A DNA stretch of 64,000 bases from Pithys albifrons albifrons (GCF_047495875.1 NC_092460.1:13816520-13880519), one strand, 5' to 3'; positions 34,153 through 47,009 are shown, numbered from the stretch's first letter. Notes: generated by a model not told the origin, from the letters alone. Translations and numbers: made by a program.

Positions 34153-37100
34153 TTTGTCTTTCAGACTTAAGTATTCTACATTTGACACCAGTTTCTTTAT
34201 TATTTTTATTATTAGTTAAAATGTGTTTTCATAAAATTAAATATAAATTGGGGGAAAAAAGTAAAACAATGTTGGGGCATCCACCCTCATCTCCAATTGG
34301 TATTGCAGAGGAACAAAGACACTCCTGGTCCATGAGACAGGCAGAAATTTATCCCAGAGTCAGTACCTGTTGGATTTCTTTTGACATGGAGGATGTGATT
34401 TAGCCACTGCTCAGTTTCATACTCCAAGCTGAGTGCTCTGGTACATTGACTTTTTTGGTAGTGAGATAAGAGCTGCTGTTTCTTTCTGAACAAGGCTCTG
34501 ATTGTGAGCTGTAAAACTGGGTAGAACTCTGGCCCCATTGACTTCTGCAGTGTGACCTGGTCGTTGGCAGAGCCCTCACTCTCAGGCATCTTCCTCTCCT
34601 CAGAGTCTGGATGTTGCTGAGCCTTTCTTTTTGTGTCCATCTGTGATTGCTGTTGCACAATCGCTTCGTTAAAGTCGCGTATCCAAATAATCGGGCGAAA
34701 TTGGACGCTTCCTTTGCAGATGGAGATTTACTGTGTGCTCGTGCCTTTGTGCTGAAGTTGGGCTCTCGGGTTCTGAAAGCCCTCCTTCTGCTGCTGCCTA
34801 TGTGGGAGTTTCCCCTAAAGATGTGGAATGTTTGCTGCATACCAAGGGCAGGACATTATGCAGACACGAGGCTCGCAACACCTACAATTTCTAAACCGCA
34901 TGTGGCCTGTGTGGATTTCCTTGTGCTGGATTCACATGGAAACACAAACACATGTGGCATTTGTGTTGCTTTTCTAGGAAATCACTGAGCACAGCCCTGC
35001 AAAATAATACTTCCTACTGTTGGATCCACTGTGTGAGGAGGAAGGTCCTGCCTTTGTATCCTGGGCTGTTGGAGCCACATGCCAAGGCTCTTGAGTCATC
35101 CCACCCCGAGTGTCTGGCTTTCCAGGAAGGCAAATCCCAGTTTTAGAACCTATCAGGGACCAAAGAGTGTCGTGGGAAATAATAAAGGAAAGGTCATCGA
35201 ATGTTATCAGAACTTGAGGTTTCCAGTGGGGATCATGCCAGGAAATGCATGATTAGAAGGAGGAGAAACTGTGTCGTGTCAAGGCAGTTGGAATAAAGCC
35301 AACAGGATATGAAGTGGCTTCAGCCTGCTCTGAGGAAGGTGAAGTGAGCTGGCAAGGCAGGGGAAGAGGGGAGTTTGGGGATCAAACGTGAGCAATCAAT
35401 AGCTGGCACCTTGCTCTGTGTGTTCCACAGCACTGTACTCAGCTGCTCAGTCATTTCTTGGGGGATACAAAGGGATGGGGCAGCGCTCTTGGCTCGTTGC
35501 TGCCAGGTGAACATCAGCATGTGCTGGTGTTCCCCAGAGCTTCCTGATCTGCAGTTGGGATCTCTCAGGCTGGCACCCAGCAAGGTGCTGCTGTGTGGTC
35601 CTTGGGGAAGGTGTGTGAGTTAGAACAGAAGTGGGAGGAAAAACTGTTGCTGCAGGGAGATGTCCCTCTGTGCTTTCAGAGAGATGTCCCTTTTGGCTTT
35701 CTGATGAGGAAGATATCTTCTTTTTCCCAATCAATACAGCTGAAAAACATTGCAGTTCTCAGTGAAAGCAAAAGTCCTTTAATTTCCTTGGCACATATAG
35801 CAGGGACAAGAATGCTTCAACTCAGCATCCTACCCAAATTGTGATGTATCCTCAGTTGTTCTTTGGATAAATTGAGCAAAATGCATGTGCAGTACCAGCA
35901 GCTGCAGGACTCCACCCCGGGGATGGCTGTATTTCAGTGGTGAAATCACACTGGAATGTGCTTCTTATCCAAACATTAACCCCACTTAACCTAAAAAAAC
36001 CCCAAACAAACCACACCAAGTTTATTGTTTAGAGCAATTTACTAACCTCCTTTTCTGTAACAGAGGCACTTGAGTGTTCTCTTTATGTCCCTGGTGACCC
36101 GCTGTGGTTCTTTGTCAGAGAGCTGGAAGGCTTGGCCATATTATGTTCATATTGGTCTGGGGGAAAAGACATCCAAGTGGAAAATAGAGAGGCGATTTAC
36201 TTCCTTTTTTCAAAAGTCCACTTCTGAAAAGGTTACTGAAGGCATATACTTTGTGTGATTGACCCTTTGGTCATGCAAACAGTCTGGTGTCTTTCATGGC
36301 CTGTGTCATGGTCTTCGCAACTTCAGCAGAGTTCTCCTAGTGGGGTCTCCTTTCCCTTGATGTGTCCTCAGCCTCCTTTGCTTGATGTTCATTTTTAGCC
36401 TTGTATAACTTGTATTGGTGCATGCACAGAGATGCTTCTTCACAGGAGACCTGGAAATTCTGGCTCCTACTCCAACATCTTCCCACCTGAACTGGTTACA
36501 ATGCTCTGCAGAGTTGGTACCCAGAGCAGAATTGCAGGTGTCACCTTTAGTGACTTCAATGTGTTAATGATTTGTGCTGCAAGACTTTGGGAATGTTTTC
36601 CTATTGTGACACTGATTATGAGTAACAAGTTGGCCCATGGTTTATGATACCCTAAAAAGCTCATGGCAAGGAACTTCATCCCTCTGAGTTTCTCTGGGGA
36701 ACAATTGCAATGTGACCAGATGCATCTTAGGGCTCGGTCACACAGGATATTGGGGCATAAGTATTTCACTGGTGAAAGTGAGACAAGTTACCAGATGGGA
36801 TTGCTTCATAGTTATATCACCAGGGAAGAATATTGGAGATCATTCCCAAGAAGCTCCCCATCCCAAAAGGCTCAGATTGTTTCAGTCCAGATTGTCACCT
36901 CTCCTATGGTTTCCTTCTATTCCTGGTCCCATTGCCACTAAAATCACTAAAAACTGTGAATTGCTGGATCAGCACATTTCTGGTTTTAAAAAGTAAATGA
37001 ACAGTCTTTCAGTAAGTGCATCAGTTTCTCCACCTGGTTTGACTTGAGCTGCATTTTCCATCACCTGCAGTAATGACAAAGCACTGACACTGCTGATGGC

Positions 37101-39330
37101 TCTGGGAGACATCAGGAAAACTTAATTCCTTCTCAATGAATAGCTTCAGAAATATATGTTGCTTTTTTCCTTGTTGTATTTGGATATTTTTTCCTGGCAC
37201 TGTTATTCTGGGAAAATGAGCTGTTAGGCATGTTGATGAAACTTTTATTCAGAATTTACATCTAATTTGGGAAAGGGCTTGAGCCAAAGCTGAGCAACAC
37301 CGAGATTCTTGATATGGCCATGAACAGTTGAGGCACAAGGAATGTTGGTGACATGCTAAGTTTTTGGTGCTCTCAAAAGAAAGAAAAATAGGTAGGCCCT
37401 AGTAAGAATATGAAGAAAGAAGGAAAATAACCCCAAACCTGACATGGGTGTTGAATTGGTGACATATTTTTTTCTAGTTAACTTCTTTGTTAACTAACTA
37501 GACTTGAGTCATAAGCAGGTTATGTAGTCTAACCAAAACACTGTGGAATTCAGACACTTCCAACACAGGAAAGCCTTCATCATATTACAATGCACCATCT
37601 GAATAGGTGACAACTGAAATTTATTCCCAGGGAAATCCATTTAATTAGTTGGAAGGAGTCAGGATGTTTGATCTTCCAAGAAAAAGACACTTCCAAGGGC
37701 TGGTAAATGTGAATTCAGGAGAGGGATTCTGTGAGGGGTTCACAGTGCATCTGTTCATTGAAACTTGTGAAAAATCATTACAGAGTTCAATTCTCTGGTG
37801 AGTCTGAATGTAATGAGTGCTCATTCCAGCAAGAGCTTCAGGTTCACATCTGCAGTCAGCCCATTTTTCCTATCCAGCTCCTTCAGTTGCCAGAGAACTC
37901 ATAAAGATGACCCAGGATCAGTTATGAAATGCCACAGTTTGGTGGGGAACCTGCTGTTGTCCACAGTGAGCTGGTGACACCATGGGCACAGACTGTGCAG
38001 TTTCAGGGAAGGAGGTTCCCTCTTCCTCTGACAGTGCTGATGGCTTTGGGGATGTATTTTCACAGCTGCAGCTGGTGTTTGGCTCCTGTGGAGATGGATG
38101 ATCTGGCACGTTTCCCACATCCTCCTCCTTTCTGTGCCTAGCCCAGCTCTCCTCTGTGCATGTTACCAGAGCAGCCAGTGCTAGTCCTGCATTGCCATTG
38201 TATGGAAACAGGGGGTTCAGTCTGCAGCCCAAAGGGTGTATGGGATCTCCACATGCACATCAGTGAACAGATAGGGCACAAAACCTGATTTTGAGAAGCC
38301 TGGGGCAACAGTTGTGCTTGGGAATATTTCATCATTTGTAGGGAATTGTCTTCAAGCCACCTTTCCTGCTCTCCCTTTAATGAGCGTCATGTAGGAATAT
38401 GGAGGCATTTACTCCTTTAACTTGTTTTATTAGAAGTTTGATTCAGAATCAGTGTTTTATTTATTACTTCATCCTTTGGTACTTGAAGAGGGTAAACTCT
38501 CTCACTGAGTGTTTCATGGGCACAGAATAATAGATTTCAGTGTTATTGTGTCATAACCAAACCAAGCCCCAGTGTATCCACGACTCTGTTATCTGCAGAA
38601 GCCTCTGTTTGAATGAGCAGAGGATGAAATTATTTTGGGGTACACAGTGCCCTCCCAGCCTGCCTGCCACCAAGTGACTTGAACTCTCCCTACTTTCTTT
38701 TTCATAAAGCTCCAGCCCTTCATCCATGGCTTCCCTATGTTAAATATTCCCCCTTTGAATGGGAAGTAGCTCTGTGAGGATTTCTAGGAGGAAGGAAGGG
38801 ACAGTTAATAACAGCATTAAACCTGACCTTCTGTGTGTGCCTGAGTCTGCTTTCCCCAAAGCCGTGCATAAATTACCATTCTGGCAATAAAACTGAGCCT
38901 GTTTAATTTTCTGTTTGACTAGAAACACTAAGCAAATGTCATGATATTTGATTTCATCTTTGTCTATTTTTTGCCTCTGCTGAATGAAGCTTATTGGACT
39001 CTGGAGACCCAAGTGCACACAGAGTGTCTGGGAGCACATAATGGGGTACTGTCCCTCAGGCATGTGCTCCTCAGCCACGCAGGAAGTGTTGGGTTTTATG
39101 TTTGAAGCCTGGCTGAGGTTCCCTAATGGCTGTTAATCCTCTGGTTTCTTTGACTACATCCTGTGCCAGACCTGGTCCCATCTCAGCAGCCTTGGGGTTT
39201 CTGCTTGCTTCACCTAAGTGTTCAAAACTGTGTAGGAGGAGGCTCCACACTAGACTGAGTGTGTGAGAGTGGGATGGATTGAAGGAGCAGCTACAACTGC
39301 TCAGTTTTCCATGCTGGAACATGGAAAGGT
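34153..39330. other. 5.2-kb non-coding stretch with a CpG-containing patch
   Basis: No repeat or exon recognised. The segment 34655-34795 is unusually rich in CpG and includes ATCCAAATAATCGGGCG, which makes it a conserved-element candidate. The remainder is ordinary AT-leaning sequence with short chance frames. Confidence 0.55.
34655..34795. promoter_or_regulatory. Candidate conserved noncoding element
   Basis: About ten CpGs occur within 140 bp (CGCTTCG, GTCGCG, AATCGGGCG, GGACGC, CTCGTGCC, CTCTCGGG), in DNA that otherwise has very few. AT-rich homeodomain-like motifs (CCAAATAATC) are interspersed. Retained CpGs suggest constraint or low methylation. No coding homology is recognised in the overlapping frame that begins at 34647. 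Confidence 0.35.
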
Positions 39331-39740
39331 TCATAGAATCATAGAATGGATTGGGTTGGAAAAGACCTCTGAGCTCATCAAGTCCAATCCTTGGTCCAAC
39401 TCCAGGCCCTTTACCAGATCATGGCACTCAGTGCCACGGCCAAGCTCAGTTGAAAAACCTCCAGGGATGGGGAATCCACCCCCTCTCTGGGCAGCCCATT
39501 CCAATGCCTGAGCACTCTCTCTGCAAAGAATTTTTTTCTGCTCTCCAACTTCAATTTCCCCTGGCAGAGCTTGAGCCCGTGCCCCCTTGTCCTATTGCTG
39601 AGTGCCTGGGAGAAGAGACCAACCCTCACCTGGCCAGAACTTCCCTTCAGGGAGTTCCAGACATTGCTGAGGTCACCTCTGAGCCTCCTCTTCTCCAGGC
39701 TAAACACCCCCAGCTCCCTCAGCCTCTCCCCACAGGACTT
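39331..39740 (-). mobile_element. CR1 LINE, minus strand (younger group)
   Basis: Inverted CR1 3' end whose tail begins TCATAGAATCATAGAATGG at 39331. The minus-strand frame at 39411-39707 covers [31 protein letters not shown] and [20 protein letters not shown] with its stop. Similarity ends near 39740 within the CTCTCCCCACAG segment. It shares the derived Ser of FQLSL with the copy at 45421, which suggests a common source element. Confidence 0.97.
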
Positions 39741-40783
39741 GAATGTACTTTCAAGGGATGAGCCACTTTGAAGGAAGAGAAGCTCCAGCCCAAAGGGGCT
39801 TTAGGTGAGAGGCAGCAGAGGAAGTTAAGAGAAGTTTAAGGTTGGGCTTACCAGGTCTGGTGCTGATAGTTGTAGCATCACTCAAGGCTGTGGGAATTCT
39901 TGCCAGATGGAGACATGGCCTTGAGCATTGTTGATATAAGGAACTGTTTCCCAGGAGAAATGATAAAAAATCTTAACCTGGAGAGACAGCCTGACACACT
40001 GCTCTGGTAATGAATCCTAAAAATAAAAAGTTTGGGAAGGAAATGAACCCTTTGCTCACAGTCATCCTTCCCTTTCCTCGAGGTTTGTGAAGAATGCTGT
40101 TCCCCTGAGTCCAGTGCTGCTCCAGTGGCTGCAATCCCTTGGAAAATCTGTCCCAACAAGGTATTTTTCCTTTATCTGCCTTACAATCTTGCCACTTTTC
40201 CCTGCATGCTCACCTCATATATTGCCTTTCCCCATGGCTTCAGCTAGTCTTGTTGGCTCTGTATTTATTTTTACATAGTGCTGGAATAAGAAAAGGAATG
40301 GCTTTTGGAGTATTTTTTCCATGGAGACCTTGGGAGGCTGCCTGTGAGTGCTGCAGGGCTGGCAGACACCCCCATTCCCTGCCCAGGGGCTGGGGTGTGG
40401 AAGGATGTGCAGAGCATGTGGCTGCAGCCCCCTGTTTGATGTGAACATGCTGCTTCAGTGACAGGGCAGCACAATTAACCACTGCCTGTGTGAGTGGCAT
40501 GAACACAGGGGCATTGGGCACAAAAAGTCATGTATTATTTGTTTTCCCCACCTCCTGCTCCTTACTGAGGGATCTCAGGCACGACAGCCAAACCCTGTCT
40601 GCTCATCCCCGCCAAAGGTGTGGGTGGGTGGGATTTCTAAAGAAATGGACCTTGCAATGAGAAACAAAGTGGTGTTAGGAGAGGGAGAGATAGGAATATG
40701 GGGACAGTGGAGAAATCCCACAAGCATGAAGTTAAGTTTTTCCATCCACCCTACCGTACCAGCAGGTCCTAGATTGGAGGACC
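39741..40783. other. Non-coding stretch, nothing recognised
   Basis: About 1 kb between a CR1 and the first SINE. No gene or repeat is identified. Confidence 0.6.
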
Positions 40784-40928
40784 CTGAGATCAGCTCAGTT
40801 GGTTAAAACTTGGTTGTAATAACACCAAGGTCATGGGTTCAATCCCCTACGTGGGCCATTGACTTAAGAGTTGGACTTGATGATCCTTGTGGGTCCCTTC
40901 CAACCCAGAATAGTCTGTGATTCTGTGA
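40784..40928 (+). mobile_element. tRNA-Ile-derived SINE (TguSINE1-type)
   Basis: A 145-bp composite. The head, about 40784-40858, follows tRNA-Ile(AAT): box A CAGCTCAGTTGG at 40791-40802, anticodon-position AAT at 40818-40820, then AACACCAAGG, box B GGTTCAATCC at 40836-40845, and an acceptor end at GTGGGCCA. A short linker (TTGACTTAAGAGTTGGACT) leads into a CR1-like 3' end (GATGATCCTTGTGGGTCCC, CCAACCCAGAATAGTCTGTG) with the tail ATTCTGTGA. Passerine TguSINE1 is known to have this tRNA-Ile plus CR1-X layout. Such SINEs are transcribed by RNA polymerase III and mobilised by CR1. The acceptor stem no longer pairs well, so this is not a working tRNA gene. Confidence 0.9.
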
Positions 40929-41879
40929 AGGGTCAGCTCTGCTCAGAGTGCTGAGAAACAGAGGGCTCAGCTTCATGGGGTGCACACTTTGAAAGTGATG
41001 GTGGTTTAGTCATTTATGACACTCAGTCCCTTGAGGTGATTTTTGCAACAGTGTTATTAAGAATATGTTTCTGGAAGAAATATATTCCTTCTGTGTGAGA
41101 AACTGCTAAGGGATCAGAGGTGTTGGACAAACTGAGGGATCTGAAGCAGCAAGCCCTCAGGGTCTGATTTAACATCAAGCCTGAGGCGTGCTGCTCTCAG
41201 CCCTTGCTGCAAGGTGTGTTTGAGACATGCACTGTAGGCAGCAGTTGTACGTGGTGAATTGTGAGGGTCTGGGGAGCTGTCTGGGGGTGAGAAATCCACT
41301 CCACGTTTGGTGCTGCAATATTACAGGGTTTGTGTGGTTGGAGGGAATTCAGTAATAATGGAAACACAGAAAGGAAAGGTAAGAAGGAGACTGCAGATCT
41401 GTGTTAGTGCAAATGTTAAGGACCTCTTGCTGCTCAGGAGTAATGCTGCTGAGAAGACTGTGGAGTTTGGGAGCAAGGTCAGAGGTTCTGTGTGAGGGGG
41501 AAGAGCAAGTCTTTAAATCTGGGTGTTGTGTTTTCCACTGAACTTCAATAAGCCTGGATTTGAAGAGCCCACAGCAGCTGGTGGGAGGGAGCAGCAGGCA
41601 GGGAAGGTTTTGCCTGGCAGTACATCTCTGGGGCTCCCTTGTGGCCTTGGTGTTCCTTGGTGATCAGCATGCCGAGGACTCAACCTTGTGACAAGGATCT
41701 GAGGGTCTCTCACCACCCCCTTCCCCAGAACAAGCTTCCTGTGTGGCTCACAAACCTCTGCATCACCTGCTAAAGTAGCAGATGGCAGGGGAAAAGGAGG
41801 AGGAGGAGATGCTGGTAGGAGTTCCTACACAGGGCCATGTCAACCAGCACTGTCAGGATAATGTGCCTGTGATGGCCTG

Positions 41880-42170
41880 ACATGGTGATGCGCATGGGTA
41901 ATGCGCAGCCCTGTGGAGTTGTGATCCACATCCAGAGCTCCTCGAGTCATGTGTGTAAATAGCAGTGATTTAATGGGGAGTTCCCGCCCTCCGTGATCCA
42001 AGGGCCCCTTGTCGCAGGGAATGAATGGAGTCTTACAGATGACAATTGATAAATTTGGAGTTATTTACTGCATGCAACGTGCCCCCCAGCAGTAAATCTT
42101 ATTTTCATCTACCTGAAGTTAATTTCTTTTTAGAAACAATAGCGTTGCCCGTGAGCCTTTCTGAAGATGT
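41880..42170. promoter_or_regulatory. Candidate conserved noncoding element
   Basis: Nine or so CpGs and several transcription-factor-like motifs cluster here. TGCGCA occurs twice, at 41889-41894 and 41902-41907, as NRF1-like half-sites 7 bp apart. CTCGAG is at about 41941, ACAATTGATAAATTTGG near 42041, and AAACAATAGCGTTGCCCG near 42134. The mix of AT-rich homeodomain or SOX-type motifs with retained CpGs is typical of vertebrate conserved enhancers. This rests on composition only. Confidence 0.35.
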
Positions 42171-44662
42171 ACCAGTTTGTGAACTTGTGGCTAATGGATG
42201 GTTTGGATGAGTGCCAAGACATCAGGACATGCCCGTTCTGGCTAAGCTTGAAAGTCAGTGCTTAGCAATGCTGTCCAAAGGCAAGTAGAAAGATGAAGCT
42301 ACAAACAAGCAGGAAGAAAATACCCTCTCCCACTCTGGTGTGGGTGATGTGACCCAGAGAGGTGCTGTGCAAGGAGGTTGGAGGGGTTATTGTGCAAAGC
42401 AGGATGCTCTCCAGCAATGTGTAGGGAACTGGGAAAACAAATGGGACAAATCAGTGTGGTACTTCGATGCCACAAGTCAGGAAGGGTTTAGAGACTTCAG
42501 GCTCAAGGGCTGAGAACTGTATTTTGGATGAGAAAGTTGCATCTGTAGAAAAACATCTTCCTTGACTACCAGATTGCTTTTCTCCTGTTAAAGTCAGGGG
42601 CTGTATTCCTATGGACTGTGGCAGGAAAGGACAGTAACTTCTATATGCAAATAATTTTTTCTGGAAACTGAATATATAAGGAGATTTAAAAATTTAAAGG
42701 CCTCATTCTTTGATCTTTTACACCAACAAATTGCCCTGTAATAAAAGCAAGGCTGTACCTGGGATGCCTGCAGACTGCAGGCAAGTACTTTCTTTAAACT
42801 CTGTTCTCTGGAATGATGCACTTTGCAAGATCCGTTTTGTTCTGTATGGGAAAAGCAATTTGTTGCAAGCATGGCCAGTTTGCTGTAAGGAGCTAAATGG
42901 CCTGAGTGCAGCTTGTCTGCCTGATGTGCTCCAGGCATCTCTGGGGCTTCTGACAATGTCAGGAGGGAAGAGAAGAAAGGCAAACCACTTGTGTTCTCTA
43001 CCCCTGTGGATAAAGCAGGACATGGTGAACCCATTTTGTCCTCAACAGGAATGCAGGCTTAAAGCAGATTGCTTGGTCAGTGTTTTTCTTCTTTTTTCTA
43101 AAAGAAAACTCTCTTCAGTTGTTTGTTGCTCAGGTTTTTATAGTCTTATATACCATCATCTTTTCAGTAGTTGCACTGAAACTTCTCTGTTTGAAGGGTA
43201 ACTAAATATAAATTAAAACCCAAGAACACTTGTAAAGACCCTGTGTCTAGAATGATACAATTTTTGAAACACTACAAGCAGCAAAGTAGACTTCTCTCAG
43301 TGGAGTTCCTTGTAATGCAACTAATGGCTGCAGTACAGACCCAAGTGGATTGAAAACCAAATTAGGTGAATGTTAAGGGTTTTAGCAGAGATACTGAGGG
43401 TACAGTGAGCATGAAGTATAAATGACCTTCTCCAACCCTACCTAGAAACCCTGCTAGGTTGGGTTGTTGTGCACTGTGTCATGTCCTGTACAGTGGAATT
43501 TCTTGTCTAGCTTGGAGATGTAGCTGAAACGCCAAACCTTACCAAATGCCACTGTTCTAATTTATACAGCCTCTCCTGTTGTGGGAAACATAAATCTGCT
43601 CCTAAGGAATAGCTGAGTCTGAGTTTGGGCACCCTGCTGGGTCCTGCCACCTTGGAGGCACATCCTGGAGGTCTGCTCAGCCTCCCTGCTCTGCCAGAGG
43701 AAAGAATTGCCCCGGGCCAGCCTTGCCCAAGGGATTTGGGTCTGTCAAACAGTGCAAATGCATTTCTCCTCAGCCAGCCATTTCTGGGAATTCATCAGTG
43801 AGGTCGTTAGAAGGGGTTTCACCCCTTTTGGTGTGGTTTTGCAGTCTTTGTTTCAGATGAGCTCAGACCTGAGTCATGTAGGAATTCTTCAGAGTGTTTG
43901 TGTCCCAGTGCCCTGGCAGGAACGCGGGTGTTGTTCTGGGGATGGTGCAATGAAACTCTTCCCTTGCTCCTGCTGCTGTGTGTACTAAAGTTGTGTCCTG
44001 AGGCCATAAACTCAGTGGAGATCCACCTCACTGCAAGCTCTGTCCCAGCAAGTGGTAAATTAGTGAGTTATTTTCCAGAAGTGATTATTAAAAGGAAGGA
44101 TAAGACAAAGAGGAATGTCTCATTTCCCCATTATAGATGGAAAAAGGAGAAGAAAGCCTCTCTTGTTACAGATGAGTTCAACTGTCTTAGTGGAAATAAT
44201 TCTGATATTGATGGCATTGGTTGCACTGGTAGGAAGTGTTTGTACCACTTCAGCTTCTTGCCTTCCAGGGCAAGAAAAGGTGCAGCAGCAGAGAGAGCCT
44301 GAATGCAGAACAAGCAGGTGAGGTTGTGCTGAATGAGATGAACATCTACTGGACGAGTGCACTTTATCATCTGAAGAGATGACCCAAAATGCTTTTCCCA
44401 ACCCACACAGAAAGGTGTTCTAACCCACTTCTTCCTTTTTTGCTGCCTGACAAGTTTCACTGGGCTCAGTTGTTACACCAAAGTAAATTAAAGCTAAAGA
44501 AAACAGCAAGGAAAAGTCCCGTCATCTCCCTGCAGAGAGATATTTTTGACAATTCTGTTTCTTTTTTTTCCTAATTAGAAGTAATGATGTGTTTTTCGGG
44601 TCAAGAAGACCTCCTTTGCTGTGAAATATTAGGCTGATTTTGACAGGGTAGCTAAAAATAGG

Positions 44663-44694
44663 CATGTGCACACACGTGTGTCTGCATGCACATG
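44663..44694. repeat. Imperfect palindrome with nested perfect palindrome
   Basis: CATGTGCA (44663-44670) and TGCACATG (44687-44694) are reverse complements, and a perfect 12-bp palindrome ACACACGTGTGT (44670-44681) lies between them. The whole is an alternating purine-pyrimidine segment that could form Z-DNA or a cruciform. Confidence 0.8.
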
Positions 44695-45420
44695 CACCAA
44701 CGGGAATAAACATGGAGTTCTCTTTGCTAAATTATAAACATACTTTCCTCTGGGGGTGGGGGAGCGCCTTTGCCTCCAGTTAGTTGTTTTTCAAGTAAAT
44801 AGAGAGAAGGAGTTTTCTGAAGAACAGATGGGCTGGAATGAGGAATAGAAATATTTTCAGTCAGAGATGGGCCAGATGATGTCATAAGCCACAGGAACAA
44901 AGTTCAGTTATTTTATGCTCTCATCCAGACCTCAGAGTGAAAATGCCTCTGTTGTTAATTTCAGATTCATCTGCTTTTGAAGGCTGGCTCTGGCTTTAAA
45001 GACTATTATAATATACACAGAGCTAAACTGAGCAAACAGAAATTGAGCAATGATGGAAGAATATATTTGTCAGCACTGGAAGCATTTGGGTAATGTTTGC
45101 ACTGCAGATGACGGGCCAGAGATGCATTTGGTTATTCTGGAGGGACAAGGGTGTACCTGGAATAACTTTAACGGAGGTCCTCAAAATTGACCTCTGCCTG
45201 GCTGAAGTGAGGTTGGCTTTGGAGGGCTCAATGGCTGTTCACAAGCACTTCTGCAAGTCTGGCTGGCTCCTAAGCTGTGATTAAACTCTCTCCTGCTCCA
45301 CTTTGGTGCACAGCTTGGACTGTGTGGGCTCGTAGGTGTGCGTGTGTCCACCTTGGGGGGGGTGGTTATTGTCATTGTACCCTGAGAAAGCTGCTATGAA
45401 GCACCTGTTGTTACCCTGAG

Positions 45421-45760
45421 TCACAGAATCACAGAACCATAGAATCAACTGGGTTGGAAAAGACCTCCGAGATCATCAAGTCCAACCCTTGGTCCAACTC
45501 CACTCCCTTTACCAGATCATGGCACTCAGTGCCACGGCCAAGCTCAGTTGAAAAACCTCCAGGGATGGGGAATCCACCCCCTCTCTGGGCAGCCCATTCC
45601 AATGCCTGAGCACTCTCTCTGCAAAGAAGTTTTTTCTGCTCTCCAGCTTCAATTTCCCTTGGCAGAGCTTGAGCCTGTGCCCCCTTGTCCTATTGCTGAG
45701 TGCCTGGGAGAAGAGACCAACCCCCACCTGGCCAGAACTTCCCTTCAGGGAGTTATAGAC
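45421..45760 (-). mobile_element. CR1 LINE, minus strand (younger group)
   Basis: Inverted CR1 3' end of about 340 bp, tail TCACAGAATCACAGAACCAT at 45421. The minus-strand frame at 45509-45727 encodes [14 protein letters not shown] through [20 protein letters not shown] with its stop. Truncation falls at about 45760, within the segment for the conserved LKGSSG motif. It shares the FQLSL variant with the copy at 39331. Confidence 0.97.
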
Positions 45761-47009
45761 TCTTCAGGCAAGGTTAAGTGTTAGCAGACTGGAACTGCAT
45801 TCCACCAGGCAGAAAAGGATCTGGTGCAAGGCCAAGATAGGAGAAAGAGGAGGAGGAGAGCCCAGCGGAGGCCCTGCTCAGGAACTCAGTGCAATTTGAT
45901 ACCTCCAGTGATGAAGAATGACTGTGAAAGTTAAAATTATGATAATTGGGGCTGTTGGTGATGATCACTTTGCACCAAGCTGGCCAGGCTGCAGCTCCCG
46001 AGGGAGCCTAAGCATGTTTCACTTTTTAGCTCAGTTGTCTGAGGAGCACAGTAGTGATGTTGCAATGGAAAGACACTGGAACAAATGCTGAAACTCTTGT
46101 AGTGCAGAGAAAGGTGGGAAAAGTGTGTGCCACAATCACTTGGTGGCTCTGACAAGCTGGGGAAGAAAACAAGGGTAAGAAATGCTGCAAAGAACGATGG
46201 AGAAGTGATATTGCAAAGAATGACAGGGAAGTGTGTGTACAAAATAAGGGGTTTGGGGGTGGTCACATACATGTGGAAATGTTCTCCCTGCCTCTATAAA
46301 GCTGCTTTTCAGGACTCAATTAACTTATATGTCAGAAGGAATAAAATTCTTGCTGTTTGTTTCAGTATTGATCAAATTGGTCCCAGTTGTTTGCTCAGCA
46401 CTGTGCACTAGTCCTGGTTACCTCCCTTCAGAGGCACCAGTGATGCCCATGAATCAAGCAGAACAATTTATTCACTAAGAGAAGCCTAATGGGTGGTTTG
46501 GACAGCCTCCAAAAGTGCAACTCTCCCTGCCTGAACAGCCTGAAACGTTTCAGCACTTGAGAACAGAATCCAGAGATGGGCATGGCTGAGCTGCACACAA
46601 AACTGATAGACTGAGAGTGCTTTTTCCTTTCTCTGCTTCCTCAGTCTCTCAGGGAGACTTGACTCCTAAGGGGGAAGGGTTTGGGAGTCCAGATCCAGTC
46701 CAAGTGCCATTGTCCCAAATTCACAGCTTTACCTTCTAAATGTCAAGGGCTGAGCTCCAGAAAGCATCTGAAAACTATTGTGATGTCTTATAGGTGCAGT
46801 GTGTCCAGGTCCCTACGTGGCTTTAATTAGTTTTTATTTGAATTAGCATATCCTAAAGTCTGAAGTGAGTATGAGGTCTGAAAAAAATCAGAATGCAGGA
46901 CAATTTGAGACACAGCTAAAGGGAGGTTTTGATTGATACGGGGTCATTAAAAAAAAAAGTTAAGTCCAGCAAAGATTAGCCTGAAAATCTACTTTTGAGA
47001 GGTTTAGGG
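45761..47009. other. Non-coding stretch, nothing recognised
   Basis: About 1.2 kb before the decayed LTR. No gene or repeat is identified. A run of nine or ten A residues sits near 46950. Confidence 0.6.

Larger units (their letters stand above)
40929..45420. other. 4.5-kb non-coding stretch with a candidate conserved element
   Basis: No exon or interspersed repeat recognised. Two features stand out: the CpG and AT-motif segment at 41880-42170, and a purine-pyrimidine imperfect palindrome at 44663-44694. The AT-rich block at about 44700-45050 has no coding potential I can support. Confidence 0.55.

Noticed and set aside
40784..40858. tRNA-Ile gene
   Set aside because: Box A and box B are present, but the acceptor stem does not pair well and the sequence runs into a CR1-like tail with a second copy elsewhere. 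It is a SINE head, not a tRNA gene.
44115..44321. Possible single-pass membrane microprotein
   Set aside because: It overlaps other frames equally open, and no conservation or splice evidence can be seen.
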